Below, piece after piece: positions 29,956-37,769 of a stretch of 64,000 nt of DNA (within the stretch, counting starts at the first letter, position 1; each line of letters opens with the position of its first letter). The translations under genes were made by a program, and so were the position numbers. Source of the DNA: Allorhizobium pseudoryzae (GTDB lineage Bacteria; Pseudomonadota; Alphaproteobacteria; Rhizobiales; Rhizobiaceae); contig NZ_CP049241.1 in NCBI RefSeq assembly GCF_011046245.1, positions 372,001 through 436,000 on the forward strand, given 5' to 3'. The notes under the pieces are model-generated. The model made no database searches. It was not told the DNA's origin and saw only the letters and a program-made list of their open reading frames with translations.

Positions 29956-30182
29956 CGGCTCAGAGTTTGGAATCAAAAGACCGCAATTTGTCTCAACGTG
30001 CGGGCACGTCATGTCGCGTCGACACAGGTTACCCCGAGGCAAACGCCGTTGCTGAATCAGCCTCCTCGACCTTTGAATCAAAAATTCAGACCTTGGAATC
30101 AAATGAGCGCAATTTGTCTCAGATTGCGGGCGACCTGAGACAAGTCGTCCGCAATTCGGGCCGACCCGAGGCAAATCAGGTG
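29956..30182. repeat. Two ~100-bp diverged direct repeats with GCAATTTGTCTCA boxes
   Basis: Unit 1 (about 29956-30054) and unit 2 (about 30087-30182) share, in order, TTGGAATCAAA, CGCAATTTGTCTCA, TGCGGGC and CCCGAGGCAAA. Unit 2 also holds an inverted TGAGACAA followed by CCGCAATT. They fill the gap between the small gene at 29539 and the ATPase end, and lie upstream of the small gene. Regulatory or replication-like binding sites are possible. Confidence 0.75.
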
Positions 30183-30230
30183 GCATCATTGCCTTGGCGC
30201 CGGGCGCAATTCTGTCCGGATGGCATGCTG

Positions 30231-32948
30231 TCAGTTTCCAGCCGTCCGATCACCCTGCCTTAGAAGCTGCGTCACGGCACCTCCATCCAAGGCCTGGGCA
30301 TCGAATAGAGCCTTGATGAGGGCATCGAGCCTGTCCCGGTTCTTGCTCAGAACATCGACTGCCCGCGCGAGCGCCTTTTCCAATCGTGCATGAATGCGGG
30401 CCGCGAGATCCGGATTGCTGTCGAGCACCGCGGTTGGGTCACGGTCTTCGCGATAAAGCAGCGGCTGGATGGCGCCGAAGCCGAGGGAGCGCTCCATGGC
30501 AAGCGCCAGCGTGGTTGCTCGCGCCAGATCGCTGTCCTCAGTGCCGCCGGAGCCCGAGGAGATAGCACCGGCCACAATCTGTTCGGCGGCACGGCCCGCC
30601 ATCAACATCGCAAGCATGTCTTCGCGGTAGCCGAGCGTATCGCTGCCGGACGCGGTGAAGCCGAGCTGGCTGTAGCCACCGCCTCCGGATGTATCGATGT
30701 TGAGGCCATGGATCGGCCCGAGCCGCAGCGCATGATGGACGACAGCATGTCCGGCTTCGTGGATGGCGAAGCGCCAGCGCAGATCGTAAGGCACCTGGGG
30801 CCGGTCCATCCGGATGCCTTCCTCGAGATCTTCATAGCGGATCGACCGCTTTTCTCGCCGTGCCTTCAGCCGTGCCTGGCGAACGATCCGCTCGATGTCG
30901 GCGCCAGTCAGGCCCATCGCCCGGGTTGCCAGCCGCTTTAACACCGACACGGCCGCTTCAGGTGTGGCCGGTTCCATATGCTTCGATGTCGTCGTTCCTT
31001 CCCGGGTGTCACCTGAACCGTGTGCATCGCTGTCTCTGTCAGCATCATTTTCTGGTGGCGGCGGGCCTTCCACATGCGTTCCCGCGGCGTCCGCCTCCAC
31101 CTCGTCGTGAGCCTCGCCCTTCGGTTTTCCAGCATCGCCAACCAGCACCGCCAGATCGTCACCGAGATGATGCATGAAGATGGCCGCAAGAGTTGCGATG
31201 TCGGGCATCGGGATTTCGATATGCGTCTCCAATCGCCCGGAGCGTTTGATCGCATCATCAATCTGGTCCGGCCGATTGGTGGCCCCGACGATGACAAGCC
31301 CTTCACTTTTCACGGCACCATCGAGCAACTCCAGCGCCTTGTTGACCACCGTATTCCAATAGTCGGCATATTCCCGCTCTGCCGGCTGCCGCTTACCGAT
31401 ACCGTCGATCTCGTCGATGAACAGAATGGACGGGGCGATCGCGCGGGCCTCGGCAAACGTCTTGGCCATCTTGGCGATGACATCGTTGAGGTGGCCGCCC
31501 TGCAGCCAGGTAGAAACAGATGTCACGACCAGCGGCACCTGCAGACTGTTGCATAGCGCCCGCGCAAACGTCGTCTTGCCGGTTCCAGGCGGACCATGAA
31601 GCAGAAGCTTGGTGCTCATATCAGACCAGGCGAGAGCCCCTGCCCTGTGATCGGCGAGATCGGCCTTGAGATCCAGCGCCCAGGTCTTGGCCTTGCCGTA
31701 TCCGGAGAGCGTCTCGACCATCAGCGACGGGCGATCGTCTTCCCCCGGGCCCCATGGCTCCGGCTGGATGACCTCGGCGCCCGACGGCTTGTCGCGTTTC
31801 CATCCGCCGCCACTGTCTTTCCCGGATGAGGATTTCTCCGGCGACGTCGTATCCTGTTTCGACTTCGAGGATTTTGTCGTGGCCTTGGATGATGGCTCGC
31901 CGTCGTCATCATCACCATCGCGAGCGGCAACACGATTGCGCTCGGTCAGCGAGGCCAGCACGTCGACCACCTCGGACGCGCCGCGACCCGGCCGGAACGA
32001 CAGCACGACGTCATCGATCGTCAGGTAATGCGCATCATAAGCGGTCGTCCATCGGGTGAGCGCCGCCAGACCGGTGTCACCATACATGGCTTCAAGCATC
32101 ATGCTGACAAAGGGATAGTCCAACCAGCCGCCGACCAGAGCGACATCGGCGGCGATGCTGATCTCGGATGGGATGTGCTGCGCCGTCTCCGAGATCGCCA
32201 CAACCGGATAATCCCGCGTCAGCGCATTGACCAGCCGCCGCTGCAGCGTGGCGCCCGTCAGACGATGGACCGACTCGCCGATGAACTGAATGTACGGACG
32301 CCCCGTGCCTTCGGCGACCGCGAAGCTGCCATCGTCATAGACATAGTCACCGTCGATGCCGTTCGGAACAGCCCCGGGAAGAAAGCCTGGCAATTCGATC
32401 AACCGCCGCATGGCACGTTCGAAGCCGGGCACGGGTGCGTGCAGGCAGATCACGGGCGCCGCCATGGCAATCGTCTGGACGATCCTGGCAAGCGGCATGC
32501 GCGTGTTTTCGATCGCGCGCGCCAGCACCAGAGCCGCCACGACGTTACTGACCAGCGGTGCCCTGCCCGCCCGGCCAACAAGACCGACGGCGTACGCCCG
32601 GCGGCTGTGATCGACTGCTGCGGCATGATCCTGGACTGTCGCCTCATCGGGCCGGTAGAGCGACGGCAGCAACGCTGGCGACGCCTTACCCTCAGTCACC
32701 ACAATGTCGGACTGCTGAGCGGGCGGCAAAAGATAGGCCGCGAAGGTGCGGCGGATCCAGGCGAGGTCCCGATCCCGATCGCCCCCCATTCGCTCGGTAT
32801 CGAATGCGGGACTGTAGCGACGCAGGAGATGACCATCGACTTCGACGATCTTCGCAGACAGAAGGCCATTGGCATGGGCGTTGCGCTGGGCTTCCCGGCG
32901 GGCGACACGGTCGAGACGGCGCAGCAGAAGACGGGCGAGTTTATTCAT
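30231..32948 (-). CDS. Soluble AAA+ ATPase fused to an FtsH-type (M41) metalloprotease domain
   Basis: A 905-residue protein. Residues ~1-335 match no family I know. A charged Ser/Lys/Asp linker follows (~335-410), then an AAA+ module with Walker A HGPPGTGKTTFA (about 450), Walker B ILFIDEIDGIG (about 510) and NRPDQIDDAIKRSGR sensor region. A second acidic linker leads to an M41 protease domain with zinc motif HEAGHA (about 728) and a third-ligand region GGTEDSDLARAT. FtsH normally has two N-terminal membrane segments; none is seen here, so the protein should be cytosolic. ATG at 32948 has GGAGGG upstream and overlaps the preceding gene's stop. An ATP-driven protease role is inferred. Confidence 0.88.
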   Translation of the reverse strand: MNKLARLLLRRLDRVARREAQRNAHANGLLSAKIVEVDGHLLRRYSPAFDTERMGGDRDRDLAWIRRTFAAYLLPPAQQSDIVVTEGKASPALLPSLYRPDEATVQDHAAAVDHSRRAYAVGLVGRAGRAPLVSNVVAALVLARAIENTRMPLARIVQTIAMAAPVICLHAPVPGFERAMRRLIELPGFLPGAVPNGIDGDYVYDDGSFAVAEGTGRPYIQFIGESVHRLTGATLQRRLVNALTRDYPVVAISETAQHIPSEISIAADVALVGGWLDYPFVSMMLEAMYGDTGLAALTRWTTAYDAHYLTIDDVVLSFRPGRGASEVVDVLASLTERNRVAARDGDDDDGEPSSKATTKSSKSKQDTTSPEKSSSGKDSGGGWKRDKPSGAEVIQPEPWGPGEDDRPSLMVETLSGYGKAKTWALDLKADLADHRAGALAWSDMSTKLLLHGPPGTGKTTFARALCNSLQVPLVVTSVSTWLQGGHLNDVIAKMAKTFAEARAIAPSILFIDEIDGIGKRQPAEREYADYWNTVVNKALELLDGAVKSEGLVIVGATNRPDQIDDAIKRSGRLETHIEIPMPDIATLAAIFMHHLGDDLAVLVGDAGKPKGEAHDEVEADAAGTHVEGPPPPENDADRDSDAHGSGDTREGTTTSKHMEPATPEAAVSVLKRLATRAMGLTGADIERIVRQARLKARREKRSIRYEDLEEGIRMDRPQVPYDLRWRFAIHEAGHAVVHHALRLGPIHGLNIDTSGGGGYSQLGFTASGSDTLGYREDMLAMLMAGRAAEQIVAGAISSGSGGTEDSDLARATTLALAMERSLGFGAIQPLLYREDRDPTAVLDSNPDLAARIHARLEKALARAVDVLSKNRDRLDALIKALFDAQALDGGAVTQLLRQGDRTAGN

Positions 32949-33447
32949 CGATCCGGCCCTCCGCCATCGCGGCAATAATTGCCGTTTTGGGACCGGATGA
33001 TCCCGCCCTCGTCGATGTGCGTTTCTTCAAGCTCCCCGGCGCGGCTTGGCGACGCTCCCGGATCCGGCGACGAAGTGGACGGGGCTCGGCTGGACTCCGG
33101 TCGCCCGCATCCGACTGAAGCGGAGCCACGAGATCGCGGTTGCGGTGCGCGAGCCAGTCGAGCAGCAAGCGGCAGGCGGGATTGCCACGATCGGCCTGCG
33201 CCTGCATTCGGCTGATGACCGTGTCCGGCACGGTGCCGGTCAGACCATCGCCCTGCCTGACATGACCAAGGGTCAGTCCGATCAAGAAGGCCGGATCGTC
33301 AGCGAGCGGATCATGACGAGCAGGTCCGGGATAGCGGAGGACGGTGCCATGCGCACGATGGCAGGTAGGGTTCAGTGACGTCGAGGGCGATTTGGTCGCC
33401 TCGCAGCGGATGCGCGGCGGCACATCCGGGGTGATGTCGGAAGTCAT
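32941..33447 (-). CDS. Hypothetical protein coupled to the FtsH-like gene
   Basis: A 168-residue protein of unknown family. A compact helical core (DDPAFLIGLTLGHVRQGDG, then RMQAQADRGNPACRLLLDWLAHRNRD) is flanked by Arg/Pro-rich, probably disordered ends. AAGGAG lies 7 bases before the ATG. Its last codons overlap the start of the FtsH-like gene, whose ribosome site lies inside this frame, so the two products are probably made together. It could be an adaptor for the protease; that is a guess. Confidence 0.7.
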   Translation of the reverse strand: MTSDITPDVPPRIRCEATKSPSTSLNPTCHRAHGTVLRYPGPARHDPLADDPAFLIGLTLGHVRQGDGLTGTVPDTVISRMQAQADRGNPACRLLLDWLAHRNRDLVAPLQSDAGDRSPAEPRPLRRRIRERRQAAPGSLKKRTSTRAGSSGPKTAIIAAMAEGRIDE

Positions 33448-33509
33448 GGAAACTCCTTCGCCGAACCACGCTCGGGTCCAGCGTCAATAAGAGATGGAAT
33501 GGGAAAGCC

Positions 33510-33600
33510 GCGGCCTTGAGGCCTGATGGGCACGCATGGCGGCGACATCAGGCGCCTGACGGCGTCAGGGCGCGGCAGTCAGGCCATCAGGCAGCAGGCA
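33510..33600. repeat. Cluster of short GCCTGA/TCAGGC inverted repeats
   Basis: At least six GCCTGA or TCAGG(C) units occur in about 90 bases, including the perfect palindrome TCAGGCGCCTGA (33548-33559) and hairpin CCTGAC/GTCAGG (33555-33569). They lie between two genes of the same strand and may end transcription of the upstream gene or bind a regulator. Confidence 0.6.
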
Positions 33601-33627
33601 TCAACGGCAGTCGGGTGACGTGCTCGA

Positions 33628-34743
33628 TCAGTGCCGAGGGCGCCGGGCAAAGCCAACCCGGACAAACATGGGGACCGGTTCATCATCCTCGGTTTCATCG
33701 GCGTCCCTGAAGCCGTCATCAACGAGGTGATCGCGCAGATCGTCATCGTCGCAAGACCGGGCAGCCAGATCCTCTTCGTAACTCCGGCTCGGTCCATTGA
33801 GGTTGATCCGCGGATGGAGCACCGCGGTCGCAGCCATGCTCATCACTGCCGGATGCATCACGGGCATCTTGTCTAAACCAAGCGCCTTGCGCGCCTCGGT
33901 TTCGAGAAGCTGTTGCACCCGGATGCTGAAGCGCAGACGAAGTTCGGCCATGCAGTCGGCCACACCATCGATCTCCAGCAGGTCGTCGATCTCGGAGAGC
34001 GCCCAGATGCCGGTTGCGTGGTCACTCGGTCGGCTGGCGCCATCAACGATTGCCACCTCGACCGCATCGACCATCAGCCGCTTCTGGTTCTTGTAGAGCC
34101 AGTCCGGCAGAACCATGGCCGAGGCCATCATCTTCAGCTTCAACTCTTCGAGCCGGCTCGTGTCGCCATAGGACGCCAACGACCGCTTCAAGTCGAGGAT
34201 GTAGGCCGTATGCCGGGCGCGGTTCACGACGATCAGGTCCGGCGTGTAGCTACCCTTGGCCGGGGCCTCGCAATCGAGCTTCACGCCATCGAGGCTCGAC
34301 CAGTCGTTTCCGGCCACCGCTTCCATGGCCGCCTTGACCAGCGGCAGCTTCAACGACTGCGTCAGGACGATGATGCTCGGGTTCGCTTTCGCGAGACGCT
34401 CGACGGCCTGCTCCAACAGCTTGCCTTCGCGGAACGACACCGCCCGGACAAGCGAAGCGATGTGGACATAATAGCCGAGGATCGCGTCCTCGATCGGTTC
34501 GCCGTCGGCAATGGCGGCAATGGCGCGATCGATGAGGATATTGAGATCGGTTTCGACCTCGGCGAAGCGCACCAGATGCGGGTGACGGCGCAGCACCGCC
34601 GGTTCGCGAACCGCCGTCGGAACCGCATTGCGGCCAAGGCCGAACGGGCGCGGGCGGGATCCGGAAGCCGCGGCAGCCTCGGCCGCGTTGATCATGGAAC
34701 GGAGAACTTTCCCATAGGGAACAGAAACGGTATTCGTGCTCAT
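33628..34743 (-). CDS. Hypothetical protein with PD-(D/E)XK nuclease-like motif
   Basis: A 371-residue protein. The central segment SYTPDLIVVNRARHTAYILDLKRSL (PD at ~168, DLK at ~184-186) fits the PD-(D/E)XK nuclease core, with a hydrophobic strand before each acidic motif. The N-terminal half is helical, and the C-terminus is very acidic (DETEDDEPVP) before a basic end. No named family was recognised. The ATG at 34743 has AGAAGGA upstream. Placed between the FtsH-like gene pair and the 399-residue gene, it is the likely nuclease of this group if the motif is real. Confidence 0.7.
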   Translation of the reverse strand: MSTNTVSVPYGKVLRSMINAAEAAAASGSRPRPFGLGRNAVPTAVREPAVLRRHPHLVRFAEVETDLNILIDRAIAAIADGEPIEDAILGYYVHIASLVRAVSFREGKLLEQAVERLAKANPSIIVLTQSLKLPLVKAAMEAVAGNDWSSLDGVKLDCEAPAKGSYTPDLIVVNRARHTAYILDLKRSLASYGDTSRLEELKLKMMASAMVLPDWLYKNQKRLMVDAVEVAIVDGASRPSDHATGIWALSEIDDLLEIDGVADCMAELRLRFSIRVQQLLETEARKALGLDKMPVMHPAVMSMAATAVLHPRINLNGPSRSYEEDLAARSCDDDDLRDHLVDDGFRDADETEDDEPVPMFVRVGFARRPRH

Positions 34744-35018
34744 AGCCCGATTCCTTCTTGTACAAGGTTGACGGTCAGGCCCTTGTCGATGTCGCAAGCA
34801 TCGGCTTGGGCCGCTTGTTCCGGCCATCCGGAACGTCCTCAACCTGGCAGGACCCAAGGCTGGGCTCAAGGTCCCGGACTGCAAAAAGAGAACGAAGCCG
34901 GTACAAGGTTAACGCCGGGCTCACGGCGACTTCTAAACCGAGACCCACTGGGCGCCTGCGACAAGTGCAAGGCAACCGCTTCAGCGATCATCATGCCCGA
35001 CCGAAGCCGCCAATGAGA
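34744..35018. other. Non-coding gap with duplicated GTACAAGGTT element
   Basis: No gene is supported here. GTACAAGGTTGACG (about 34758) and GTACAAGGTTAACG (about 34897) are two near-identical 14-mers 139 bases apart on the plus strand, upstream of the 371-residue gene. They may belong to its promoter region. Confidence 0.5.
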
Positions 35019-35042
35019 AAGGGCCGACAAGCGGCCCTCTCG
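35019..35042 (-). terminator. Terminator of the 399-residue gene
   Basis: On the minus strand, AGGGCCG and CGGCCCT form a 7-bp stem with a 5-base loop, followed by TTCTC. It lies about 50 bases after the stop of the gene at 35092-36291. Confidence 0.7.
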
Positions 35043-35091
35043 ATGTTGATGGAAAGGCCGGACATCCAGCCCTCCAGGTTTCTTTGCCGTT

Positions 35092-36291
35092 TCACGCCAC
35101 GGTCGTCGGTGGCGAAGTCGGCTTGATCTTGTCGATGAACGCCGGGCGCTGAAAGCGCTTCTCAGGCTTGGCAAGCGCCTCGGCCACCGAAGGGATGGCG
35201 TCATCGTCAGATGCAGGCACCTTGAAGTCACCGGTCATGATGGCGGTAAATCCATCCGTGAGCCTCGCCAGGTTCTCCTCCAACGACGGCCTGCTCGATG
35301 CCTTTGCCTTAGGCGAGGCCGAGGTTTTCGCCGGGGCCGAAGTGTCCGCGACAGCGTTGGCAGACGCGACCACGCTTGCTGCAACATCAGCCTTGACCTC
35401 CGGCCTGACCGGGTCGCCCTTTTCGGGAACCACCCAGTTCAGAAGCGGCACGACCTCTGTCTCCAGCCAGGTCCGAAGCTCGGCCTTATCGGGCCAAGAA
35501 GTCTCGCTGCCCAACTTGTAGAGCAACCGGCTGACCTTTTCCCAACCGGATTTCGCCGGCAGTTCGGTCGGCGACATCGTATGCCTGTCGCTCGGATTTG
35601 GCCGGACGAACCTTACCAAGCTTTCCAACTCGCGGTGTGCGAGGCGTGCCGTGAGGTGGATTTTCGCGGCGAGATCCTTCTTGACGATGTTGTTTTTCGG
35701 CAAGGCCTCCAGCACATGGTTGCGGATCTCCTCGATATGCCCAACAAAAGATCCCATGCCGTCCCGTACCTTGATGGCGATGATCGCCTTAAGCCCAGCA
35801 GGCCCACCAACATCGTACGGATCGAGTTCGGGCTTCTCCTCGATGTCCTCCTTCGACCCGGACATGATCGCCGTGACATCCTGAACCCGCAGCCGATCAT
35901 GCGTGCTAGCAAAGCCGATGATCTGTTCGACCTGCTCGGGCGTGGCCGCACTCAGCTTTCCGAGGACAGTCGGACCGACAGCGAGTTCGATGAGCACCGC
36001 TTTGTAAGGAGCCAAGTTGCGGTGGACCGCACGCTTGGTGCGCACGTGCCGCGCGGTGTAGCCGCAACATTCGACCGCCCATTTCTCCAAGGTCCCTTCG
36101 GGCAGAAGCGTGGCGATCCTATCGAAACGCTCCCCCTCTTCGAATGCATCCTCCGTCGATCGGCGCCGCGCGCCGACAAGGTGCTTGGCCTCCTCCTCGA
36201 GCACGCTCTTCAGCTCATCGCTGATTTCGTGCTCCTCATAAAAGGGGCGGGCGCGGTGGGCCGATGCGGCCGCTTTGCTGATGATACCCAC
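35092..36291 (-). CDS. DNA-binding-like protein (DUF3102/RepB-like N-terminus)
   Basis: A 399-residue protein with GTG start and AAGGAG 8 bases upstream. The N-terminal part (FDRIATLLPEGTLEKWAVECCGYTARHVRTKRAVHRNL) resembles the HTH-type DUF3102 and ParB/RepB-like proteins of mobile elements. A helical middle follows (TPEQVEQIIGFASTHDRLRVQDVTAIMSGSK). The C-terminal third is an Ala/Ser/Lys-rich linker ending in FQRPAFIDKIKP. A role in regulation, partition or element maintenance is likely but not shown. It is divergent from the Mrr-type operon across 437 bases. Confidence 0.7.
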   Translation of the reverse strand: MGIISKAAASAHRARPFYEEHEISDELKSVLEEEAKHLVGARRRSTEDAFEEGERFDRIATLLPEGTLEKWAVECCGYTARHVRTKRAVHRNLAPYKAVLIELAVGPTVLGKLSAATPEQVEQIIGFASTHDRLRVQDVTAIMSGSKEDIEEKPELDPYDVGGPAGLKAIIAIKVRDGMGSFVGHIEEIRNHVLEALPKNNIVKKDLAAKIHLTARLAHRELESLVRFVRPNPSDRHTMSPTELPAKSGWEKVSRLLYKLGSETSWPDKAELRTWLETEVVPLLNWVVPEKGDPVRPEVKADVAASVVASANAVADTSAPAKTSASPKAKASSRPSLEENLARLTDGFTAIMTGDFKVPASDDDAIPSVAEALAKPEKRFQRPAFIDKIKPTSPPTTVA

Positions 36292-36728
36292 AGTCTATCT
36301 CCTTGTTTTCTTGAGATCGTAAGATTCAACGACCTTACAGAGAATATTATCGCACGCCGATTAAGCAATTCAACCAACCGGGAGTTTTGCAATAATTGCT
36401 AACCAAGAGATATGCTTCAAAATATACTATAGATACTTCCGAATCGACCGGTTTGCCTCCTCTGCGCCGGAATCTTGCTTTTCGTTGAGGCAAGTAAAAT
36501 CCACACTTAATGCGTGTGTCATCCGGGGCGATTTCCGGCCTCTCACGGCCGCACTGGGGACGAGACCTATCCCTCGACGACAACGCCATCCGATCTCGTT
36601 GAAGACGCACTCGCGCGGAAATAACTTCCGGATCGACGACGTCACCTCGGCACCCGTGGCGGACTACCCGGATCAATCTTGCAATTTTGCGATGCGTGAT
36701 GAATGTATCCTGCGACAGGGGGATGCAT
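36292..36728. promoter_or_regulatory. Divergent intergenic region between two defence gene groups
   Basis: This 437-base gap is more AT-rich than its flanks at 36295-36480. It holds the short palindrome GCAATAATTGC (36389-36399) and the dispersed palindrome CGGAAATAACTTCCG (36616-36630). It should contain promoters for the minus-strand 399-residue gene and the plus-strand Mrr-type operon. No open frame here has coding character. Confidence 0.55.
36616..36630. repeat. Dispersed palindrome, variant CGGAAATAACTTCCG
   Basis: One base differs from the perfect palindrome. It lies about 100 bases upstream of the Mrr-type operon, in the expected place for an operator. Confidence 0.7.
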
Positions 36729-37730
36729 ATGACAAAATCGTGGATGGTTCGCGCCGAACGCAACGGCCGCTTGTTCGACGCGTTCAAGGAAAAGTCGGTC
36801 GTTGCAATCGGTTGGCCGGCGCTGGGCGACCTTTCTGACGCCAAGAGCCGCAAAGCCATCGGCGAAGCGCTGGCAAAGGTCTACGCTGGCGCCAAGCCGC
36901 AGAGCCAGGCGATGGCAGCCGGGCAGCTCCATCGATTCGTCAATGAAATGACCATCGGCGATATGGTCGTGACCTACGATCCGTCGCGCCGGGTCTATCT
37001 GGTGGGGGAGATCGCCAGCGCCTATCGCCACGATGCCTCGATAGACCCGGAAGACACACAGGTCCGTTCCGTGCGATGGGACGGCGAAGTCAGCCGCGAC
37101 CTGCTCTCTGTCGAAAGCCGCAACAGCCTCGGCTCCATATCAACCCTGTTTCGCCTATCGAATGACGTCGCGGCAGAACTCAAGAAGGCTCTGTCCGGCA
37201 ACATCACTGCACCCGCAGAACTGTCCGTCCCCGCGGTCGACGCAGCAGAGGAGGATCTGTTCGAATCCATGGCCAGCCGAGCCCATGAGTTCATTAAGGA
37301 CAAGGTGAATGCCCTGAGCTGGTCGGAAATGCAGGATCTCGTTGCGGGTCTGCTCCGCTCCCTCGGCTACAAGACGCGCGTCTCGGACGCTGGACCCGAT
37401 CAAGGTAAGGACATCGTCGCCTCACCTGATGGCTTCGGCTTTGAGGCACCCCGCATCGTTGTGGAGGTCAAGCATCGCAAAGGCTCCATGGGCGCGCCGG
37501 ATCTGCGCAACTTCATTGCCGGGCGTCATGACCTCGACAAAGGCCTTTACGTCAGCACCGGCGGCTTTACCCGTGAGGCTCGCTATGAGGCCGAACGCGC
37601 CCGTATCCCGACTGCGCTCATGGATCTCGATGATCTGGTGAAAAGCTTGCTGGAGCAGTACGATAAGCTCGATCTCGAAACCCAGCAGCTCGTTCCTCTG
37701 AAGCGCATTTTCATTCCAGCATGGTCCTGA
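36729..37730 (+). CDS. Mrr-type restriction endonuclease
   Basis: A 333-residue protein. The C-terminal ~140 residues are a Mrr_cat domain: LSWSEMQDLVAGLLRSLGYKT, then the PD-(D/E)XK core GPDQGKDIVA (~222-231) with EVKHRKG (~246-252). The N-terminal ~150 residues (WMVRAERNGRLFDAF, VVAIGWPALGDLS, MTIGDMVVTYDPSRRVYLVGEI) resemble the EVE/PUA-like sensor domains of modification-dependent restriction enzymes. ATG at 36729 follows AGGGGG; ATG at 36723 is also possible. It is the first gene of a tight plus-strand operon and likely cuts modified DNA. Confidence 0.87.
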   Translation: MTKSWMVRAERNGRLFDAFKEKSVVAIGWPALGDLSDAKSRKAIGEALAKVYAGAKPQSQAMAAGQLHRFVNEMTIGDMVVTYDPSRRVYLVGEIASAYRHDASIDPEDTQVRSVRWDGEVSRDLLSVESRNSLGSISTLFRLSNDVAAELKKALSGNITAPAELSVPAVDAAEEDLFESMASRAHEFIKDKVNALSWSEMQDLVAGLLRSLGYKTRVSDAGPDQGKDIVASPDGFGFEAPRIVVEVKHRKGSMGAPDLRNFIAGRHDLDKGLYVSTGGFTREARYEAERARIPTALMDLDDLVKSLLEQYDKLDLETQQLVPLKRIFIPAWS

Positions 37731-37769
37731 CGGCACCGTCTGCAACGATAAGAAGAAGCCTGATTTTTC

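Noticed and set aside
29886..30263. Plus-strand frame over the duplicated block
   Set aside because: Its internal repeats (LESKDRNLSQ, LESNERNLSQ) simply follow the DNA repeat; there is no ribosome site and the end runs into the ATPase gene.
30231..32948. Housekeeping ftsH
   Set aside because: The AAA and M41 domains match, but there are no N-terminal membrane helices, the N-terminal ~335 residues are unrelated, and the gene lies inside the island.
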